Part shown: piece by piece, positions 54,097 to 63,881 of the stretch
How the letters are laid out: each line of letters starts with the position of its first letter
Position numbering within the stretch: position 1 is the stretch's first letter
Assembly: GCA_964398785.1 (NCBI GenBank)
Contig: CAYNNQ010000003.1
Span: 68,735-132,734 of the forward strand
From: CAYNNQ01 sp964398785
Lineage (GTDB): Bacteria > Desulfobacterota > Desulfovibrionia > Desulfovibrionales > Desulfonatronovibrionaceae
Length of the DNA: 64,000 nt
Reading direction: 5' to 3'
Position numbers and translations under genes: made by a program
The notes under the pieces: model-generated
Told to the model about the DNA's origin: nothing
The model's database searches: none
The model's input: only the letters and a program-made list of their open reading frames with translations

Positions 54097-55992
54097 ATGC
54101 TCGATTTTATGCGGAAAAACGCCCAATCGTGGGGCGTTAAACTACTTTTTGGTCTGATCGTGGTTGTCTTTACCTTTTGGGGGGTAGGCAGTTTCCGGAA
54201 CAATCAGGGGGCTATCCTGGCCAAGGTCAACGGTGAACCCATAAGGATCAAGGAATTCAAAAGGGCTTACGACAGGACACGGCAAAAGATGCGCAACCAA
54301 CAGCCCAATCTAGACCGGGAAAAAATCCGGAAGATGGATTTGAAAAACCGGGTGTTCAACCAACTGGTTTCTTCCAGGTTGCTGGGACAAAAAGCCCGAG
54401 AGTGGGGATTAGCAGTGTCTCCTGAGGAGTTGCGCAAAAACATTGGGCAGATATCCGCCTTTCAAAACGAGGACAAAAATTTCGATCCGCAGAGATACAA
54501 GGCCGTACTCAAATCCAACCAGCTTTCTCCGGGCCAATTTGAACAGAATATGGCCCACAATCTCTTGATGCAGAAAGTCCGCTCCCTTGTACAGACACCT
54601 GCCCGGCCCGACCCGGAAGAAGTACAGGATTTCTACAATTACGCCCAGAGCAAGGCCCGGGCGGAATATATCCTCTTCAAATGGGACAGCTACAAGGACC
54701 AGGTGGATATTAGCGAAAAAAGTATTAAGAAGTATTACCAAAACAACAAAAAACGCTTTCGGATTCCGGAAAGGATAAAAATATCCTACTTAAAAATTAC
54801 TCCTGGCTCAATTGCGGACAAAGAATCCATTCCCGCAGAAGAAATCCGTACCTACTATAAGCAACACAAGAAGGATTTCCATCGTCCGGAGAGGGTAAAG
54901 GCTCGGCACATCCTTATTGAGACACCGAAAAACCCCACGGAGGAAGACCTTAAAAAGGCCCGGCAACGGATAACCAAACTTCGTAGCAGACTGGACAAGG
55001 GCAAAGACTTCGCGGAAATGGCCCGTCAATACTCGGACGGACCCAGCTCTGCAAAGGGCGGGGACTTGGGCTGGTTCAGCCGAGGGGACATGGTCGAATC
55101 CTTTGAAAAGGCCGCATTTTCCCTTGAGACGGGTAAAATAAGCGAACCGGTACAAACCCGTTTCGGGCTGCATCTGATCAAGGTACAGGATCGCAGAGAA
55201 GAAGGAACAAAGCCATTTACCGAAGTCCGCGATGACATCCGGGAAAAACTGGCACGTCAAAAAGCATCCGACCGGCTTCCGGACACAATAGACACTGCCC
55301 TGGAGATGCTTTTGGACACGGGCAGCCTGCAGAAGGTTTCCAACAATATGGATCTAAAGATCCAAAAAAGCAAGCCTTTTACCCAATCCAGTGGACCGTC
55401 GGGACTGAGCCTGGACAAGAAGAATATAAAACAACTGTTCTCGATGCCCGAGGGGCAAATCACGCAAACCCCCATAATGTTAGAAGACGGATATGTATTG
55501 GCCCGAGTAGACAAAAAACTGTCCCCCCGGCCGAAAAAACTGGACAAAGTTAAACCCCGGATCAAATCCATCCTTATACGCAAACAAGCCATGTCCATTG
55601 CCCGGACAGAGGCGGAAAGCGCTTTGCATGAATTGAAACAAAGCTCGGGGAATTTGCCGGGAAAATACCGGGAACGTGTCCGTGAAACCGAAAAATTCGG
55701 ACGTAAGGGATCCATACCCGGACTGGGCATGAATCCGGATCTGGTGGAAAAGCTGTTTTCCGCTAAAAAAGGCAAATGGCTGGAGTCCCCCTTCCAAATC
55801 CAACAGGGCTATATCCTGGCCCGGGCCAAGGAACATATCCAGCCAACTAAAGAAGAATTCCAGGCCCAGAAGAAATTCTGGATCTCCACCTTTGCCCGGA
55901 TGGAAAGACAAAAATTCCTGCAGGCCTTTATACAGCAGTTAAGGGAAAAGGCGGAAATCGAAGTTATAAATCCCAAGATTCTTAAATACTAG
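54097..55992 (+). CDS. ppiD: Peptidyl-prolyl isomerase PpiD/SurA-like membrane chaperone
   Basis: This 631-residue inner-membrane-anchored periplasmic protein has one N-terminal TM helix (about 13-32, VKLLFGLIVVVFTFWGVGSF), a SurA-N-like chaperone region (about 40-190), and a parvulin domain (about 265-365) with RHILIE and SDGPSSAKGGDLGWFSRG. A further C-terminal SurA-like region follows. It helps fold exported proteins at the Sec exit. A clear terminator follows at 56014-56049. Confidence 0.92.
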   Translation: MLDFMRKNAQSWGVKLLFGLIVVVFTFWGVGSFRNNQGAILAKVNGEPIRIKEFKRAYDRTRQKMRNQQPNLDREKIRKMDLKNRVFNQLVSSRLLGQKAREWGLAVSPEELRKNIGQISAFQNEDKNFDPQRYKAVLKSNQLSPGQFEQNMAHNLLMQKVRSLVQTPARPDPEEVQDFYNYAQSKARAEYILFKWDSYKDQVDISEKSIKKYYQNNKKRFRIPERIKISYLKITPGSIADKESIPAEEIRTYYKQHKKDFHRPERVKARHILIETPKNPTEEDLKKARQRITKLRSRLDKGKDFAEMARQYSDGPSSAKGGDLGWFSRGDMVESFEKAAFSLETGKISEPVQTRFGLHLIKVQDRREEGTKPFTEVRDDIREKLARQKASDRLPDTIDTALEMLLDTGSLQKVSNNMDLKIQKSKPFTQSSGPSGLSLDKKNIKQLFSMPEGQITQTPIMLEDGYVLARVDKKLSPRPKKLDKVKPRIKSILIRKQAMSIARTEAESALHELKQSSGNLPGKYRERVRETEKFGRKGSIPGLGMNPDLVEKLFSAKKGKWLESPFQIQQGYILARAKEHIQPTKEEFQAQKKFWISTFARMERQKFLQAFIQQLREKAEIEVINPKILKY

Positions 55993-56013
55993 CCCGAAAT
56001 CTAGCATCCAACC

Positions 56014-56049
56014 CAAAAAAAGGGCCGCTTCTAAAGCGGCCTTTTTTTA
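56014..56049 (+). terminator. Rho-independent terminator after ppiD
   Basis: GGCCGCTT-CTA-AAGCGGCC perfect 8-bp stem (56023-56041) with an A-tract before and seven T after. It is the strongest terminator in the window. Confidence 0.85.
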
Positions 56050-56055
56050 TTTAAA

Positions 56056-56124
56056 AAAATCAGAGACTTGTAAGATATGATCTATACGGTTTAACTCCAG
56101 CCTACAACTTTTGCAACTGCATCC
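56056..56124 (-). repeat. Decayed family C half-element, copy C5
   Basis: The minus strand reads GGATGCAGTTGCAAAAGTTG, GGCTGGAGTTAAACC and AAGTCTCTGATTTTT, matching the left half of the C consensus. The right arm is gone, replaced by T-rich sequence before the ppiD terminator. Confidence 0.55.
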
Positions 56125-56125
56125 T

Positions 56126-56728
56126 TCAAGGTAAGTGCCACAAAACGGGCATAATATCCAATGCGTGGAGCTTTTCTACAATCTGCATGATAATGAAAAT
56201 CCAGAAAAACCACATCGCATCCCAAAAAACCCGGGTAAACTTGCGGGCATAGAGCTCATACACATCGGGCTGCTCCAAAAGGGAAAACCGGGGCAGATAA
56301 CGGGGTACAGCACTTGCATATTCCCGAAATGCCTTACCGTGCTTTCGTTCCAGCTTACGCTCCTCGGAGCGGATCACGAAAGGATAAAAACCCAGGAAGG
56401 CCAAGATGATCAAGCCGAAAATCACTATGTTTTTGGAGGCCAGGCCCAATCCTACCGCCCCGATCAGACTAAAAAAATAGAGGGGATTCCTTGTGGCGGA
56501 ATAAGGTCCAACTGTAACCAGTTCATCTGTTTTGCGCCCATATATATATACTGAGCTCCAGATGCGGCCGAACGCCCCAACCACGACAAGGGCAAGCCCT
56601 GCCAGCCCGATAATTTCGTCCAACAAGCCGGAAGTATCCCACGAGGGCCCGGAAAACAAAAAAAATAAAAAGACAGCAATTGCAAATATCCGACTAAGCA
56701 AAATCCGGTGACTAGCTATAAAGCTCAT
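56126..56728 (-). CDS. Isoprenylcysteine-carboxyl-methyltransferase-like membrane enzyme
   Basis: This 200-residue protein has five to six membrane segments and the ICMT/PEMT core: GPYSATRNPLYFFSLIGA, RSEERKLERKHGKAFREYA and VPRYLPRF. These motifs bind SAM at the membrane surface. Bacterial relatives methylate small lipids or phospholipids, or are uncharacterised; the substrate here is unknown. It has a separate minus-strand transcript with no close neighbour on its strand. The start is ATG 56728. Confidence 0.8.
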   Translation of the reverse strand: MSFIASHRILLSRIFAIAVFLFFLFSGPSWDTSGLLDEIIGLAGLALVVVGAFGRIWSSVYIYGRKTDELVTVGPYSATRNPLYFFSLIGAVGLGLASKNIVIFGLIILAFLGFYPFVIRSEERKLERKHGKAFREYASAVPRYLPRFSLLEQPDVYELYARKFTRVFWDAMWFFWIFIIMQIVEKLHALDIMPVLWHLP

Positions 56729-56883
56729 GTGTATTCCTCTAATGCACTTGCTTCAATGTCCTAAAAAAAGGAGGAAGTTTTCGGGGCTCTGCACAAAAAT
56801 CCCATCCAGTACCCCTAAAAAATGTATCTTGTACAAAAACTGTACCCAGCTAGATGTATTACAAAGCACTGTCAAGGCAAACA

Positions 56884-57014
56884 GAGGCATCTGCAAAAAG
56901 TCGAATGAAGGAGTTAGACACACAGCTTAAACCTTGTAACTCTTTGATTTTACTTAAAACTCTCAAATTAACACTTAACACTGCCTGCAAAAATTTATTT
57001 TTTGCAGGCGCATC
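56884..57014 (+). repeat. Family C MITE-like element, copy C4
   Basis: This 131-bp element runs GAGGCATCTGCAAAAAGTCG to TTTTTTTGCAGGCGCATC. It is flanked by the exact 6-bp repeat CAAACA (56878-56883 and 57015-57020). Confidence 0.88.
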
Positions 57015-57178
57015 CAAACACGGAATTAAGGCGCTATTCCAACGACTGTGGGTATTCTCCGCCTGATCCTTTTAGATATTTTCTCGCAGGAGGAGGCAAG
57101 CATCCCCTTTGTCAGCGGAGCAGAATCATACACGGGGTCTTTCTTGACAACTCCCCGCAAAAACTTGAAAATGAAAAT

Positions 57179-58318
57179 ATGAAGCGACGCAGGTTTATAA
57201 GATTTACCCTTCTCTCTCCTATAGTCCTTAGCATAGGATGCAAGGCATCCCATGTACGCCGAACCATCAGTGCAGGGAGACATCTCGCCCATGGCTCTGT
57301 AGGCGGCGCAGCAGTCGCGGCTGTGCCGGGTACCGGGGTTGCTGGAGTGGACAGCTTTGTCCGGGAGCAACTCAGCAGGATGGTGGAGAAGCTTGCACAA
57401 GAATGGGGAGACGAAAAGGTACCCTCAAACAAGGAATACGTGAAGTACACGGACGACTACCGGACCAGAGCGATCGTGAACTTCCAAAGCGGAAATATCC
57501 GCGTGGAAACCCTGGAGAGCGAAAACCGCAGGGAAAAGCTAAAGACGGCCATTGTCCACACTCTTTTAACTCCCCAAGACCCTAGGCAAGTGGACCTTTT
57601 GTCAGATGAACAGGTAGAGATCGGTGAAAAGCCATTTTTATACAACCTGGTGCTGGACCAGGACAACAAGCCAGTACGGTGGGAATGGCGGGCCAAGCGG
57701 TATGCCCGCTATCTCCTGCGCAACTCCAGTCAACAGGACACCTACAACGACAGAAGAAGATTTTTTGTCCAATTTGAGATGGTCAAGGACCATGCAAGGG
57801 AGCAGCAAAGACAATACAAGGAACATGTACACAACAGCGCCCAGCGATTCCGAATAGACCCCTCGCTCATATACGCAATAATCGAGGTGGAAAGCAGCTT
57901 CAACCCCTATGCAATAAGCCATGTCCCGGCCTATGGACTAATGCAGATCGTGCCCCAAACCGCGGGCCGCGATGCATACCAGCTTATCTACAACCGCAAG
58001 GGCACTCCCAGCCGAGAGTATCTGTTCCAGCCGGCCAACAACATACAGATGGGGACGGCTTATCTGCATATCCTTTCCAGCAAATACCTGGATGAAATCC
58101 ATAATCCCCAGACCAAGGAGTACTGCGTTATTGCCGGATACAATACCGGCAGCGGCAACGTGCTGCGCACTTTTGACTCCGATCGGGACAAGGCCTTTTC
58201 CCGAATAAACTCCATGTCCAGCCAGCAGGTCTACAAATACCTGGTGCGCAATCTCCCCTACAGCGAGACACGGGATTATCTCCCCAAGGTAACCCGGGCA
58301 AAGCACAACTACGCCTAA
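57179..58318 (+). CDS. Membrane-bound lytic murein transglycosylase, MltC-like
   Basis: From ATG 57179 this is a 379-residue lipoprotein (lipobox SIGC, near residue 20), with an N-terminal DUF3393-like region and a C-terminal SLT domain: AIIEVESSFNPYAIS (catalytic Glu), AYGLMQIVPQTAG and VIAGYNTGSGNVLR. It cleaves glycan strands at the inner face of the outer membrane. The 59 codons of the longer frame run into repeat C4 and are not likely coding. The ribosome site is weak. It converges on the YhaN gene with a 4-bp gap. Confidence 0.88.
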   Translation: MKRRRFIRFTLLSPIVLSIGCKASHVRRTISAGRHLAHGSVGGAAVAAVPGTGVAGVDSFVREQLSRMVEKLAQEWGDEKVPSNKEYVKYTDDYRTRAIVNFQSGNIRVETLESENRREKLKTAIVHTLLTPQDPRQVDLLSDEQVEIGEKPFLYNLVLDQDNKPVRWEWRAKRYARYLLRNSSQQDTYNDRRRFFVQFEMVKDHAREQQRQYKEHVHNSAQRFRIDPSLIYAIIEVESSFNPYAISHVPAYGLMQIVPQTAGRDAYQLIYNRKGTPSREYLFQPANNIQMGTAYLHILSSKYLDEIHNPQTKEYCVIAGYNTGSGNVLRTFDSDRDKAFSRINSMSSQQVYKYLVRNLPYSETRDYLPKVTRAKHNYA

Positions 58319-58322
58319 AATA

Positions 58323-61300
58323 TTAGTTTTCGCGCTGTATTTTCCCGCTTTGCAAACTGAACTCGGCTGCTTGAGAAGAAACGCTCCTAAAGATTTCCAT
58401 GGTCCGGGGATGGCAGGTAAAGTACAGGACCTGATTGTAGGCGGCCATTTCGGCTATTGCCTTGGCCGCGTTCTCAGCTCGCAAGGAATCGAAATTGACC
58501 AGGATGTCGTCCATGACCACCGGCAAGCGATCCTCCTGCCGGCCGGCGTTATCAATATATCCAAAGCGAAGGGACAGATAAAGCTGCTCCGCTGTCCCCC
58601 TGCTGAGCTCCTCCGGAGCTCTCGATCTGCCCTCTGAATCCACAGCATAAACAGTGTTTTTCCCCAGGGGAGCAAAAACCCCAGTATACTCGCCTCCCGT
58701 AATTCGATCCAGATACTCTCCGGCAGTTTTCACCACCTGGGGCTGCTGCTCTTTCTCGTACTTTTCCTTGGCACTGCGCAGAAGATACTCGGTCAGCGCA
58801 TATCTACTCCACTGGGAAACCTGCTCGTGCAAGTCGGCTATTAGAGATTCCTTCTCCTGGCGCAGCCGAAAAACCTCATCCGCTGAAGCCAGCCGGTCCC
58901 TTTCCACCTCTAGTTCCCCACTTCTTTTCATATCCTTCTGTCGCTGATTTTCCAGCTCTTCTATCTCCGTGTTCAATCGAGGTATTTCCTCTTTTAGATC
59001 TTCCAGTTCCCACTTGGCAAACAAGTCTTTTATCCGGTCTATATCGCTTTGCCCCGTTCCCCGCATCAGTCTCTGGTCCAGAGTCTGCAGACGCTGCAAA
59101 ACGTTTTCTCTGGCTTCCCTGTTTCGTCCCTTGCTAAGGAACTCCTCTTCCTCGTTTACCCGCGCAGTTTCCAAAAGTGAGTTCAACTCCCCGGTTTTGC
59201 TCGCAATATCGCTGTCCAATTCCTCCAAAAGTTTTTCCTTGTCTTTCAACTCCTTCCCTAGCTCCTGGTATCTAGCCGCATTGCTTCGAGCAGCGTCCAA
59301 CTCCTGGACGAGGCCATGGACAAATACGAGAATATTCCCCTCCCCCGGCGCATCACGGCCAAGGCCCTCTGCTAGCTGAGCACACCTGTGGACATATTCC
59401 GTTCTAAAGTCTTGTAAATGCTTTTTCTTATCCTCCAGTTCAGCTATCTCCCGGATAACGCCTTGCGCTTTTTCAATATCAGCTACTGCCTCTCTGGCCA
59501 GCTCCGGAGAAAGCCCGGTGTCCAAGCCTATTTCCTGCAGATAATTCCTCCAAGTTCTCTTTTCCTCCTCCAACTCATTTCGAATGCTGCCCAGCTTTTG
59601 CTCGGCCTTCTCCACCTCTGCCTTTAGCCGGGAATGCTCCCCTGCCAGCCGGTCCCGCTCCTTTACCGCCATCTGGCGTTCATTGAGCCTTTCCTCTTCC
59701 CGTTCCACCCTCTGCAAGAAATTATCTGCTGCGGAAAGGACATCTTCTCTATTTTCAGCGGAAACTTCCCGGCCCTCCGAGGTCCTTCGTACCCGGGCCG
59801 CAAAATCGCGGAGAAAACCACGCAGATGCTCCGCTCTCCCTTCAGTCTCCTGCAAACGTCCCAATTCCGCCCGTGCCGTATCCACCCGGTCCAGCAACCT
59901 GGCAACAACATCCGGTTCCGGTTCATTGCAAAGTCCCCTAGCAGCGGTCTGGCTATTCCACGTGGCACGCCTCTTATCCATATCCTCTAACCGCTTTTTC
60001 TTCTCCTTTTCGAGCTCCTCCATCCTCTGTCCCAGTTTTCCTTCCTCGCGGGTCGCATCTTCCATCTCATCTTCCAGTCTTTTAATGCGCTGCAAATCCT
60101 CGCGGGCCTGCTCCAGATCAGCATCCAGAGATTCCGGGGTACTCTCGCTATTCAGGCCCAGTTTAAGTTCCAGGGCGCGGATCTTTTTTTGTAAATCTTC
60201 TTTGTTCTCTTCTAGCCTTTGGAGTTCACTTTGCAGTTCCGATGCCTTCTCCCGGTGGATCTCGGACTGCCGGTCTGCCTGCCTAGCCAAACTGCGGGCA
60301 GTATGCTTTCTGCTCACGAGCAGCATCCACCCCCCCAGGCCCAAAATTCCAAGCAAGCCACCCGGAATCCAGGAAGCCTGCCAGGGAAATGTATCGCCCC
60401 ACCCCAGGCCAAGGAGAGCAAGGCCCGCAATAAAAAAGAGCGTGGAAAAAAGCGGTAATTTCCAATCCTTATGGGCATCAAGCCGACTCTCTTGTTCTCC
60501 TTTCACGTCCAGTTCGCTAATTCGGGCTTGCAGCGCCTCTTCCCGAACTTGCGCAGTACGCTCTTCCGCCTTTTTTTGTTCTAGCTCCTTAAGTTCCCGG
60601 GAAACCTGCCGAATCTCATCAAAGGATTTAAACCGCGGCCGGGGGATAGTGGAATAATTTCCCTGTAATTCCTCCTTTTTATCCCGGATATCCCTTAGCC
60701 TCTCCTTACAGGATTCTATGTTTTGATCCAGATGGGCAACTTCGCCCTCTATTTGCGCGAATCGTTTCCGGAATTCTTCCACTTTCTCCCTTGTCTGCAG
60801 GGAGGTATCAAAATTGTACAGGTCCTCCCGCCCCCACCCGGGATTTATCTCCAGCAAAAAACGGTTGACTTCCTTTCTTCCCCGCTCGCATTCCTCCTCG
60901 CGCCGAGGCAGTTCCTCTAAGCACTGGACAAAACGGTCCCGATCGCGTTTTAGCCCCGCCGCTAAATCCCGATCCCAGTCGCGTTCCGCGGACCCCAAAG
61001 CGGCAACATTTTTTTCCGCCTCCTCCAGGGCCTCGAATGCTCGAGAAAGCTCTTCTCTACGGTTTTTCAAGTTACTACTAGCCTTCTCTACCTCCTTTTC
61101 CCCTTCCGATAGAGAGCCCTGAAAACGAGTAAGCTCCTCCTCCACTTTCAAAGAACAATCAAAGTTCTGTATCCTTTCATTGTTCCAGTCCCCGCCCAGT
61201 CGCCGAACAGTGGCAATGACATTTTCCTGCCGGGACTTTATCTCCGGCTCCAGCCTGGAGATCTCCTCCCCGGCCTGGGAAAAGGGACGCTTGTCTTCGT

Positions 61301-62273
61301 CCAAGCTTCGGATATCCTGTTCCCGGGCCAAAAGCTCCCGATCCGGAGATAGGTTCTCCAGGCGCGTACGCAAGCTATCCATCTTTTCCACAGACTGTCT
61401 TCGACTGTCCGCCAATTCCTCCAGCCGGCGCTTGATACGTTCATATCTTTCCATCCCGTTTTCCGGGAACTCGCCCACCTCCGGCAGTTCTTCCAGCTTA
61501 CGGACAAGCCCCAAACGTTCAGTCCACTCCTCCCACAAGGAACGTAACATCTTCAGGCTTTCCAGACGAGCCTGCAATGAAGAAAGCCTCTCTTTGCGGG
61601 TTTCGTTCTCAGCCAGGATCTCTTCCAGTTCGCGGACTATCCGCTCGTAGGCCTCTATTTCCCCTGAAGACTGGTTTATTTCCTTTTGCGTATCCTCCAG
61701 TTTTTTTACCAAGCGGTTTATTTTCTGGTTCTGCCCGCGCGGCTTGAACAACTTTTCCCTGCTCACGGCCATGGATCCCAGTATATCCGGCAAAGAAGAA
61801 ATTCCGGCTCCCAGCCCGGCACTGTATATGGCATCCTTGACCCTGTCGTTGCTCAAGGTCTCCATGGTTTGCAGCTCACTGAGGCTGAAGGCGTAAACAT
61901 TCTTGAATACTTCGCGGTTAGTTCCGCCCAATATCCGGGCCAGGACCTCGGGGGGAAGGGGTTTGCCTTCCCCGGAGTACAAGTTCAAACTCCCTCCCTT
62001 GGGTCCAGGGACGCGATCCATAAGCATACGGCCCTGTGTCCAGCTGAACACATCAAGGGTTCCGCCACCGTCCCCTCCTCTCAACGGGGGATAGGTCTTT
62101 TCCCGGCTCCGCTTGTCCGGGAATCCGAACAATATATCCCGAATGAATCCCAGAAAGGTGGACTTTCCGGCTTCATTGTCCCCCAGAAAAACGCACAGAC
62201 CGGGGGAAATATTCTGCACCCGGCACTCATTGAATACACCGTACCCGCGTATGTTGACTCCCTGCAAGTGCAT
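58323..62273 (-). CDS. YhaN-type Rad50/SbcC-like ATPase with internal membrane helices
   Basis: This 1316-residue ABC-ATPase has Walker A GDNEAGKST (31-39), long coiled coils (about 180-590 and 660-1160), and the C-terminal signature and Walker B EELSRGTAEQLYLSL and LPVVMDDILVNFD. Two hydrophobic segments (within about 600-655) interrupt the coil, as in YhaN proteins of firmicutes, and may insert in the membrane. It pairs with the Mre11-like gene 11 bp upstream. The complex should process DNA ends, perhaps near the membrane. Confidence 0.9.
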   Translation of the reverse strand: MHLQGVNIRGYGVFNECRVQNISPGLCVFLGDNEAGKSTFLGFIRDILFGFPDKRSREKTYPPLRGGDGGGTLDVFSWTQGRMLMDRVPGPKGGSLNLYSGEGKPLPPEVLARILGGTNREVFKNVYAFSLSELQTMETLSNDRVKDAIYSAGLGAGISSLPDILGSMAVSREKLFKPRGQNQKINRLVKKLEDTQKEINQSSGEIEAYERIVRELEEILAENETRKERLSSLQARLESLKMLRSLWEEWTERLGLVRKLEELPEVGEFPENGMERYERIKRRLEELADSRRQSVEKMDSLRTRLENLSPDRELLAREQDIRSLDEDKRPFSQAGEEISRLEPEIKSRQENVIATVRRLGGDWNNERIQNFDCSLKVEEELTRFQGSLSEGEKEVEKASSNLKNRREELSRAFEALEEAEKNVAALGSAERDWDRDLAAGLKRDRDRFVQCLEELPRREEECERGRKEVNRFLLEINPGWGREDLYNFDTSLQTREKVEEFRKRFAQIEGEVAHLDQNIESCKERLRDIRDKKEELQGNYSTIPRPRFKSFDEIRQVSRELKELEQKKAEERTAQVREEALQARISELDVKGEQESRLDAHKDWKLPLFSTLFFIAGLALLGLGWGDTFPWQASWIPGGLLGILGLGGWMLLVSRKHTARSLARQADRQSEIHREKASELQSELQRLEENKEDLQKKIRALELKLGLNSESTPESLDADLEQAREDLQRIKRLEDEMEDATREEGKLGQRMEELEKEKKKRLEDMDKRRATWNSQTAARGLCNEPEPDVVARLLDRVDTARAELGRLQETEGRAEHLRGFLRDFAARVRRTSEGREVSAENREDVLSAADNFLQRVEREEERLNERQMAVKERDRLAGEHSRLKAEVEKAEQKLGSIRNELEEEKRTWRNYLQEIGLDTGLSPELAREAVADIEKAQGVIREIAELEDKKKHLQDFRTEYVHRCAQLAEGLGRDAPGEGNILVFVHGLVQELDAARSNAARYQELGKELKDKEKLLEELDSDIASKTGELNSLLETARVNEEEEFLSKGRNREARENVLQRLQTLDQRLMRGTGQSDIDRIKDLFAKWELEDLKEEIPRLNTEIEELENQRQKDMKRSGELEVERDRLASADEVFRLRQEKESLIADLHEQVSQWSRYALTEYLLRSAKEKYEKEQQPQVVKTAGEYLDRITGGEYTGVFAPLGKNTVYAVDSEGRSRAPEELSRGTAEQLYLSLRFGYIDNAGRQEDRLPVVMDDILVNFDSLRAENAAKAIAEMAAYNQVLYFTCHPRTMEIFRSVSSQAAEFSLQSGKIQREN

Positions 62274-62284
62274 ATTGAAAGGCC

Positions 62285-63553
62285 TTACTCCTCTTGCCCC
62301 GGTTCGAGCTTATCCAAGGCCAGCAATTCTGATTGGCGCAGAAGTTCTTCAGCTTCCTCAGTAGACAAACTGGACAAAAACTTCCTCGCCCGACGGTGAC
62401 TGAACAGATCGGACAAGACCTCCTCCAACAGGAACTGCGCCAGATCCTTTCTTTCTCTTAGGCTTCGTGCCTGGGTAAGTACCTGGCCTAGAAAGTCGTG
62501 CTTTTCGCGCCGCTCTTCCAGATCAATATCCGGGGCGGTATTAACCTGTACGTCCTTGATCCATACCGGAGGCTGATTTCCGGTGGTCTGCTCCCGCAAA
62601 CGGTATAAAAAATCATCACGGCTTTCCTGGGAGCTCAAGAAACCGTGAACCGGCCCCCTTCCGTATAAAGAGACTCGACATACTATTCCCCGTGTACCGG
62701 CGTTAGCCTGTTCCTGCTCCACCGCTGCCAATACCTTGTCCTCAAGCTGATCCAACTTGTCCACTGACCCCGCATCCACGTCCACCCAGGACCAGCGAAA
62801 AGTATCCAGTGGATGAAATACCGGGCTTATCTCCCCGCCGGCATGCACATGCACCACATAACAGCCCCGGGGACCGTTTTCTCGAATATTAAGCCCCTGG
62901 ATGTTACCCGGATAGACAACATGGGGAGATTCGCACCATACACCGCCTTTATGTATATGGCCCAGCGCCCAGTAATCCATTCCGGCATACAGAAGGTCGT
63001 TCCAGTCACACGGGGCATAGGGCTCGTGGCCGGTATTCCGGCCCAAATTACAGTGTAATAGACCAACTTGAAAAGTCGCGTTGTCCCCGGAAGAGAACTT
63101 TCGGGCCAAATTACGGGTCTCCTTCGTTCTCATATGGCTTGCCCCGTGGATCAGGGCCAGGGTTTGCCCCTCCCGAACAAAAGAAAAAGTCTGCGGCTCA
63201 TCCGATTCAAATACCCAGACATTATCCGGCCATTGTATGGCCTGAGGGGCGGACCCCAGAGGATCATGATTGCCGTGTGCAACATAGACGCAAACCCCGG
63301 CTCTCGAAAGCTCATTCAGCCCGTCCCGGAAGCGGAGCTGGGCCAGAATGCTGCGATCCTCCTGATTATAAACATCTCCGGCTATAAGAAGAAAATCGGC
63401 CTTTTGCTCTACACACAGGTTCACCAGGCTTTCCCAGGCTTCAAAAGTGGCTTGCCGCAGACCGCGTCCAAATTCCGGAGAATCCATACTCAGGCCGCTA
63501 AAGGGAGCATCCAGGTGTAAATCCGCGGCATGGACAAAACGAAGTGGCTGCAT
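62285..63553 (-). CDS. YhaO/SbcD-like metallophosphoesterase (Mre11 family)
   Basis: This 422-residue nuclease subunit has Mre11-type metal motifs in order: FVHAADLHLDAPF, IAGDVYNQ, AHGNHDPLG, and ALGHIHKG. It starts at ATG 63553 with AAGGA 8 bp upstream; the frame to 63574 adds 7 residues. Together with the YhaN-like ATPase it should act on double-strand ends. The GIY-YIG gene precedes it by 4 bp, so a three-gene DNA-processing unit is likely. Confidence 0.92.
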   Translation of the reverse strand: MQPLRFVHAADLHLDAPFSGLSMDSPEFGRGLRQATFEAWESLVNLCVEQKADFLLIAGDVYNQEDRSILAQLRFRDGLNELSRAGVCVYVAHGNHDPLGSAPQAIQWPDNVWVFESDEPQTFSFVREGQTLALIHGASHMRTKETRNLARKFSSGDNATFQVGLLHCNLGRNTGHEPYAPCDWNDLLYAGMDYWALGHIHKGGVWCESPHVVYPGNIQGLNIRENGPRGCYVVHVHAGGEISPVFHPLDTFRWSWVDVDAGSVDKLDQLEDKVLAAVEQEQANAGTRGIVCRVSLYGRGPVHGFLSSQESRDDFLYRLREQTTGNQPPVWIKDVQVNTAPDIDLEERREKHDFLGQVLTQARSLRERKDLAQFLLEEVLSDLFSHRRARKFLSSLSTEEAEELLRQSELLALDKLEPGQEE

Positions 63554-63557
63554 TGCA

Positions 63558-63881
63558 TTAATCCTTGTCTGCACATTTTATTTTTCCGGATGCCGGGGCC
63601 AAAACAGAGTTCTGCTCAGCATCCTCTTGATCCGGGAAACTAAGAGCCCCCACCTTTTCCCGGGCCGGAAGTCTTTTTATGTTATATTCCAGGCTAAATG
63701 CCTCGCTCTTGGTTAGACCTTTCCTTACAGCTGCGAGCTTAACCGGAAGGCGCGCTCTTGTATATCTCGAAGCCGTTCCCTGACCATGCTTTTTTAGCCT
63801 ATTTTGCAGATCCTTGGTTACACCACAGTACAAGGAGCCATCCGCGCATTCCAGCAAATATGTCTGCCAATCTCTTTCCAT
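63558..63881 (-). CDS. GIY-YIG nuclease-like protein (UPF0213/YhbQ type)
   Basis: This 107-residue GIY-YIG domain protein has TYLLECADGSLYCGVTKDL (GIY...YIG variant with Tyr-Cys-Gly) and RLKKHGQGTASRYTRARLP with catalytic Arg, and the Glu in SLEYNIKRL. Family members are linked to DNA repair or recombination in some bacteria. The C-terminal about 25 residues are an unconserved tail. It starts the minus-strand unit with yhaO and yhaN. The remaining 119 bp to the window end show nothing. Confidence 0.85.
   Translation of the reverse strand: MERDWQTYLLECADGSLYCGVTKDLQNRLKKHGQGTASRYTRARLPVKLAAVRKGLTKSEAFSLEYNIKRLPAREKVGALSFPDQEDAEQNSVLAPASGKIKCADKD

Noticed and set aside
454..57014. The dispersed repeats as CRISPR repeats or REP/ERIC sequences
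   Set aside because: Copies are single, 125-305 bp, far apart and lie between target duplications, unlike CRISPR arrays with spacers or short REP palindromes.
57002..57178. Upstream coding extension of the MltC-like gene
   Set aside because: The extension runs into repeat C4 (56884-57014) and has no signal peptide logic; the lipoprotein signal starts at 57179.
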